This document shows, in pieces, positions 1 to 10,000 of a stretch of DNA of 10,000 nt. The stretch lies in NCBI GenBank assembly GCA_002005505.1, contig KV908407.1, forward strand, positions 419,711 to 429,710, in the 5' to 3' direction. Source of the stretch: Botryococcus braunii (Eukaryota; Chlorophyta; Trebouxiophyceae). Below the pieces are notes generated by a model. The model was not told the origin of the DNA, made no database searches, and worked only from the letters and a program-made list of their open reading frames with translations. Each line of letters starts with the position of its first letter. Position 1 is the first letter of the stretch. Both the position numbers and the translations under genes were made by a program.

Positions 1-600
1 CCCTCTCCCCTCCCCCACGCTCCTCGCCCCTCTCCCCTCCCTGCCCCTCTGTGCGCTCACCTTCCCCCGCCCCTCGCCCCTCTCCCCTCCCCCACGCTCC
101 TCGCCCCTCTCCCCTCCCTGCCCCTCTGTGCGCTCACCTTCCCCCGCCCCTCGCCCCTCTCTCCTCCCCCGCGCCCCGCGCCCCCCTCCCCTCCCTGCCC
201 CTCTGTGCGCTCACCTTCTTCCCGCCCCTCGCCCCTCTCCCCTCCCTGCCCCTCTGTGCGCTCACCTTCCCCCGCCCCTCGCCCCTCTCCCCTCTCCCCT
301 CCCCAGCGCCCCTCGCCCCTCTCCCCTCCCTGCCCCTCTGTGCGCTCCCTTCACCCGCCCCTCTCCCCTCCCTGCCCCTCTGTGCGCTCACCTTCCCCCG
401 CCCCTCGCCCCTCTCCCCTCCCTGCCCCTCTGTGCGCTCACCTTCTCCCCGCCCCTCGCCCCTCTCCCCTCCCAGCCCCTCTGTGCGCTCACCATCCCCC
501 GCCTCTCGCCCCTGTCCCGTCCCTGCCCCTCTGTGCGCTCACCATCCCCTGCCCCTCGCCCCTCTTCCCGCCCCGCCCCTCTCCCACTTCTCTTGAACCC
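1..600. repeat. C/T-rich minisatellite, ~50-bp unit, about nine copies
   Basis: The landmark GTGCGCTC recurs at about 51, 128, 205, 256, 340, 382, 432, 483 and 533. Spacing is mostly 50-52 bases, with 77-84 where extra CGCCCCTCGCCCCTCTCCCCTCC blocks are added and 42 where one is lost. The + strand is nearly pure pyrimidine between landmarks. All frames stay open because stop codons are absent from the unit, so proline/serine-rich ORFs on + and Arg/Gly-rich ORFs on - are artefacts. It lies upstream of the first recognised exon, probably in an intron of the same gene. Confidence 0.9.
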
Positions 601-631
601 CAGCTTCCCACAAGCCCCACTATGCTTCAAT

Positions 632-760
632 CATGCTGCACATGTTCGGTGTGACCTCTAAATTATGCACCATTCATGCTGCACATGTTCGGTGGGACCT
701 CTAAACTATGCACCATTCATGCTGCACATGTTCGGTGTGACCTCTAAACTATGCACCATT
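632..760. repeat. 43-bp tandem repeat, three copies
   Basis: Copies start at 632, 675 and 718, each beginning CATGCTGCACATGTTCGG and ending GCACCATT. They differ at only a few positions, so the array is young or homogenised. It ends about 25 bases before the acceptor of the next exon (784-785). The pyrimidine run just after the array (about 759-773) probably serves that acceptor. Confidence 0.88.
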
Positions 761-785
761 CTCTCACTCTCTGAGCGGCGAGCAG

Positions 786-4249
<3,464 letters not shown>

Positions 4250-4273
<24 letters not shown>

Positions 4274-4815
4274 TGCAGACACCCTTAGGCGACGGAAGAC
4301 ACCCTTGGGCACCGACCATCACTTATGATCACACTCTTGGGCGAGGAGCGCGTGATTTGGGGCCTGCCGTGATTAATGACTGGACCCATGGGCGGTGGCC
4401 ATGACTAATGACCGCACTCAGTGGCGATAGCCCTGACTGATGGCCACGTGATTGGCACTGCGATGACTAATGACATGACCTTGGGTGACGCCAATGACTA
4501 ATTACCGCACCCGTTGGTGAAGGCCATGAAAGGTGGCCACATGGTTGGCACTGCGATAGCTAGAGGACATGCCCTCGGGCGACCGCCATGACTAATGATC
4601 ACACCCTTGGGCTTCGCCCATGACTAATGCCTGGACCCTTGTGCGATGGCCATGACTGATGGTCACGTGGTTTGCACTGCCATAACTGAAGGGCATGCCC
4701 TTGGGCGAGCGCGATGACTAATGATCACACCCTTGGGCGATGGCCATGACTACTGACCCCAAGCTTGGCGCGACGGCCATGACTAATGACATGACTAATG
4801 ACTGCTTGCTTGAGC
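4250..4815. repeat. ~31-bp satellite with 3- and 4-mer higher-order periods
   Basis: The core is GGCGATGGCCATGACTAATG followed by variable words such as ATCACACCCTTG. The motif ATGACTAATG or a close variant recurs about every 31-33 bases from 4266 to 4795. A distinctive variant GCCACGTGATTGGCACTG starts near 4443, 4536 and 4662, i.e. 93 then 126 bases apart, which equals three and four monomers. Divergence between neighbours is high but same-type monomers are closer, a classic higher-order pattern. No transcript signal is visible. Confidence 0.9.
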
Positions 4816-4988
4816 AACTGCAGTGTCTAACGGACATGCCCGTGGGCCAACAGCCGTGGCTATGGACATTCCCATGTTAGCCCTGCTGAATGGAAACAGG
4901 AGTTTGTCGACATACGTGTCCATCGACATCCTGAGCTTAGTATCACGGGTGTACCTTCAAGCGCTGACCTCACACGCCCTTTGCATGT
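4816..4988. other. Transition between two satellite arrays, no gene
   Basis: This stretch links the 31-bp and 61-bp arrays and still contains GGACATGCCCGTGGGC-type words from the first. A short open frame is present but has no recognisable features. Confidence 0.5.
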
Positions 4989-5215
4989 GCGGCCACATGC
5001 TTGATTGACTACTGCTGGAGAGGCCACGCGTCAACTGATGGGCACATGTGCGGCCACATGCTTGAATGACTAATGCGGGAGAGGCCCCGCGTCAACTGAT
5101 GGGCACATGTGCGGCCACATGCTTGAATGACTAATGCGGGAGAGGCCCCGCGTCAACTGATGGGCACATGCGCTGCCACATGCTTGAATGACTAATGCTG
5201 AAGACGCCCTAGGGG
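4989..5215. repeat. 61-bp tandem repeat, about four copies
   Basis: GCGGCCACATGCTTGA-type blocks start at about 4989, 5050, 5111 and 5172, exactly 61 bases apart. Each is followed by GACTAATGCGGGAGAGGCC, CGCGTCAACTGATGGGCACAT. The middle copies are almost identical. GACTAATG is shared with the neighbouring 31-bp satellite, so the 61-bp unit probably arose as a dimer of it. Confidence 0.95.
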
Positions 5216-5555
5216 CCTGCATTGACCGAGGGGCACATGGGCATTGACCGAGTGCGCACTGGTTTTAGGATGCGCCAAATTGGGTGTGCGAATTTTGTGT
5301 GAAATAGAGCTCAGGTCTTGCCTCCAGAGAGCTTGCCTCTGGAGAACTTGAGGCAAAAGCGCCACAAGGCAAATGGGGCCTGGCGAAAATGACCGGGCGA
5401 AATGGCGAAATTGCCCGAAATCGACGAACTTAACCTGTTGGTACCTGCTTGAATGCTGCAGAGCACGTGGTGTGAAGTGGTCAGGGTAACTGGACCCTGG
5501 CGACAATGACGAGGCTATCTTGGTGGCATCGGCGAAGTCGACGATGCCCAAATTA
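5216..5555. other. Unassigned intergenic sequence with one hairpin
   Basis: It starts with a short duplication (GCATTGACCGAGGGGCACATG / GCATTGACCGAG). A perfect 8-bp hairpin CTCCAGAG / CTCTGGAG (5322-5329 and 5337-5344, 7-base loop) is nested within TTGCCTC / GAGGCAA (5318-5324 and 5350-5356). GGCGAAAATG / GGCGAAATGG words recur at about 5392-5420. A 162-residue open frame on the minus strand across here has no recognisable domain. Confidence 0.55.
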
Positions 5556-5797
5556 GTGTGCCACATGTTGACGCATGGGCATGTGTCGATGTTAATGCAT
5601 GGGTATATATTCCACACTATAGTACTATATAGTACTATCCCACGCTGTAGTAGTACATATACTTTTCTATAGCGTGCCACATGTTACCGCATGGGCATGT
5701 GTCGATGTTAACGCATGGGTTTAGTACTATAGCTATAGTATCAAACCCATACGCATAGGTATAGTACATAGTGTGCCACATGTCCCCGCATGGGCAT
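5556..5797. repeat. ~100-116-bp tandem repeat with AT palindromes, three copies
   Basis: GTGCCACATGT copies begin near 5558, 5674 and 5773, each followed by GCATGGGCAT. The first two go on with GTGTCGATGTTAA(T/C)GCATGGG. The third is interrupted at 5797 by the transposon and resumes at 6518 with ATGGGCATGCGTTGATG. Between cores lie palindromes: a perfect 20-bp one at 5619-5638 (ATAGTACTATATAGTACTAT) and an 18+18-base one at 5715-5750 with two mismatches and no loop. Confidence 0.9.
5790..5797. repeat. Left 8-bp target-site duplication
   Basis: ATGGGCAT immediately before the element, identical to 6518-6525. Confidence 0.88.
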
Positions 5798-6517
5798 CAG
5801 TGTTGTACAGGCCGTCTTAAATTGGTAAGGGGGCCCCGGGTTGCCCCCGTAAAAGTGCCGGGGGCGGCCCCGTACTTCAGGTAGGAAAACCGTCGTGATT
5901 ATACAGGTGCCCCGTATGGCATGTCGAAAATCGTACGGGGTACCAAAATGCACATTTCTGGCCCAAACCGCGCGCCAGCCACCATATCACTTAGTGCGGC
6001 CCACAATGGCACTTGGCAGCACTTGAAAAGGCTTCAGTGATTATCGGGTGACAATCGTGTCCGCGAGATCACATTTCAGCCACAATAGGGTGACCCGATT
6101 CCCGAGTCGGGAGTCACATCACATTTCCAGCGCAATTTCCCTTATTGATAGGAGAATTTGGGGCAAATTCTCCTATCAATAAAGGAATTTGTGCTGGAAA
6201 TCCAAATAAATTCGACCTCGCGAGTTCCCAAACAAATGTGACACGGCCTCCTGTGATATTTGAAGCCATTTTCACCAAATTTCATGGGCTTTGTACGTCG
6301 ATCACAGCTTTTTTTCCCCGTAAATTAATCGAGAAGTGGGCGTAATTTTTACGGGGGCCCCATAGGGCGGGCACCAAGTGGCATGGGGCCTCCCCGTATT
6401 TCCTTGGCCAAACAGTCCGGATTTTTACGGGTGCCCCGACCCAGGCCTGGAATTTTGTACGGGCCCCGTATGAATTTGCATACCCCGTACGGGCAACGTA
6501 CGGGGTGTAAAACACTG
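5798..6517. mobile_element. Non-autonomous hAT-type DNA transposon, 720 bp
   Basis: The ends are inverted: left CAGTGTTGTACAGGCCGT, right (reverse complement) CAGTGTTTTACACCCCGT, 15 of 18 matching. Both flanks carry the 8-bp target-site duplication ATGGGCAT (5790-5797 and 6518-6525), which fits the hAT preference nTnnnnAn. Deleting the element plus one duplication restores a sequence closely matching intact tandem copies at about 5558-5605 and 5674-5722. CCCCGTA / TACGGGG motifs cluster near both ends (about 5850-5945 and 6345-6510), resembling subterminal transposase-binding repeats. No transposase is encoded, so mobility would need a partner elsewhere. Confidence 0.88.
6123..6201. repeat. 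38-bp inverted repeat inside the transposon, 3-base loop
   Basis: Arms 6123-6160 and 6164-6201 pair with three mismatches. The inner 19 bases (6142-6160 and 6164-6182) are perfect, with loop GGG. A transcript in either direction would fold into a long hairpin, and it could be a nested miniature element. A smaller palindrome TCCCGA-G-TCGGGA lies just upstream near 6101-6113. Confidence 0.93.
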
Positions 6518-6525
6518 ATGGGCAT
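6518..6525. repeat. Right 8-bp target-site duplication
   Basis: ATGGGCAT immediately after the element, followed by GCGTTGATGTTCATG, which continues the interrupted tandem unit. Confidence 0.88.
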
Positions 6526-7103
6526 GCGTTGATGTTCATGTATGGGAGCCCTTGTTCGTAAGCAGCCCTCAGGTAAACGCCTTTGCACCAAGATAGGAGT
6601 TTAAGGCAGGATGCGCGTCAGGATCACGCACCAAAAGAAAGAGAAGCCTGCGGAATTTTTAGTTTCCCAGGTATATGCTTGATATTAATTATTTTTTTTT
6701 CTGTGGTGCGATTTTTGTATATGCAGTCTTTAAAAGTTGAAATGGCCTTTCATTCGCTCACTGCGACCTTACATGGGCCCAAACTCGTAACCGCTGAATC
6801 TGTCAGCTCGAGCAGTCCCTCGACTCCCAACCCAGGATTTTCCCTCCCCAAAACAAGTGAAGAAAAGTAAAGAAGAAGTAGTTAAAGGGCATGATGAGAT
6901 GGTATCCGATAAACCAACGTTATTCGAGAACCTAATTATCTAATTGCCCTAATTATAGTGATAATACCACACTGATATATTTACAATGAAGAAGTCCCAT
7001 TGTAACTCGTCCTGCTCGTTTGGTACTTGACGGCATCAATACCTTGCCAATTGTTTGCACACGACGTCAAAAACCATATGTTTCACCAGATGCACACGTT
7101 TTG
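6526..7103. other. Intergenic sequence with no recognised gene
   Basis: It begins with the tail of the interrupted tandem unit (to about 6547) and then has no repeat structure I can see apart from a T-run near 6691. An open frame at 6583-6870 (95 residues, a hydrophobic stretch in the middle, Ser/Pro-rich end) resembles no family I know and may be chance. Confidence 0.45.
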
Positions 7104-7490
<387 letters not shown>

Positions 7491-7538
7491 CCAGAACCTG
7501 ACAAAGACACAAGCACACGCAGAAGTGCCTCAGGACGG

Positions 7539-9787
<2,249 letters not shown>

Positions 9788-9885
9788 CTGCCTCCGCACA
9801 ACAGGCTTCGTTGTACCGCAGCTCGCCGTCTGCTCTGGCAATCACGGTTGGATCAGGGTTTTTTTTTGGTTGTGTAAGTGCGCGC

Positions 9886-10000
<115 letters not shown>

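Noticed and set aside
51..661. Overlapping Pro/Ser-rich ORFs (about 150-180 residues) and Arg/Gly-rich ORFs on the other strand
   Set aside because: They are products of a stop-free C/T-rich minisatellite open in all frames.
5192..5680. 162-residue minus-strand ORF
   Set aside because: It spans tandem-repeat sequence at both ends and shows no domain, signal or family resemblance.
6583..6870. 95-residue + ORF with a hydrophobic segment
   Set aside because: No recognisable family and no supporting splice or promoter context; could be chance.

Overview
This window looks like nuclear DNA of a green-lineage eukaryote with a large, repeat-rich genome. It holds the 3' parts of two spliced genes facing each other. 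Neither is visible as one long ORF; I recovered both by joining short exons at canonical GT/AG sites with matching codon phase. The proteins resemble plant families, which suggests a streptophyte (charophyte alga or land plant). A stonewort-like alga would fit the repeat load, but that is inference and the species cannot be read from the window.

Layout: 1-600 is a C/T-rich ~50-bp minisatellite and 632-760 a 43-bp repeat in three copies. From 786 to 4273 (+) lie the last five exons of a Core-2/I-branching (GT14, DUF266-type) glycosyltransferase-like gene. Its introns are filled with microsatellites (CT, TG, TTTC/TTCC, CATT, CA, T30) and a 19-bp tandem repeat. From about 4250 to 5215 there is satellite DNA: a ~31-bp unit with higher-order order, then a 61-bp unit. 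The satellite begins inside the last codons of the first gene and appears to supply its stop codon. From 5556 to 5797 there is a ~100-116-bp tandem repeat with AT palindromes.

One copy of that repeat is split by a 720-bp non-autonomous DNA transposon (5798-6517). It has CAGTGTT ends, an 8-bp target-site duplication ATGGGCAT and many CCCCGTA/TACGGGG motifs, and it fits the hAT superfamily. Neighbouring uninterrupted repeat copies serve as empty sites. Sequence from 6526 to 7100 has nothing recognisable, and 7104-7490 is a large CCCT/CT microsatellite.

From 7539 to 9787 (-) lie the last three recognised exons of a 3-hydroxyisobutyryl-CoA hydrolase (HIBCH)-like gene of the enoyl-CoA hydratase superfamily. 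Its introns hold a degenerate ~12-bp repeat, a 53-bp repeat (four copies), a GA/CT tract and a 25-bp minisatellite of over 20 units. Both genes continue beyond the window at their 5' ends. Nothing suggests the two genes act together: one is probably a Golgi glycan-branching-type enzyme, the other mitochondrial or peroxisomal valine catabolism or a mitoribosome-associated relative. No tRNA, rRNA, CRISPR array or bacterial-type operon was seen.
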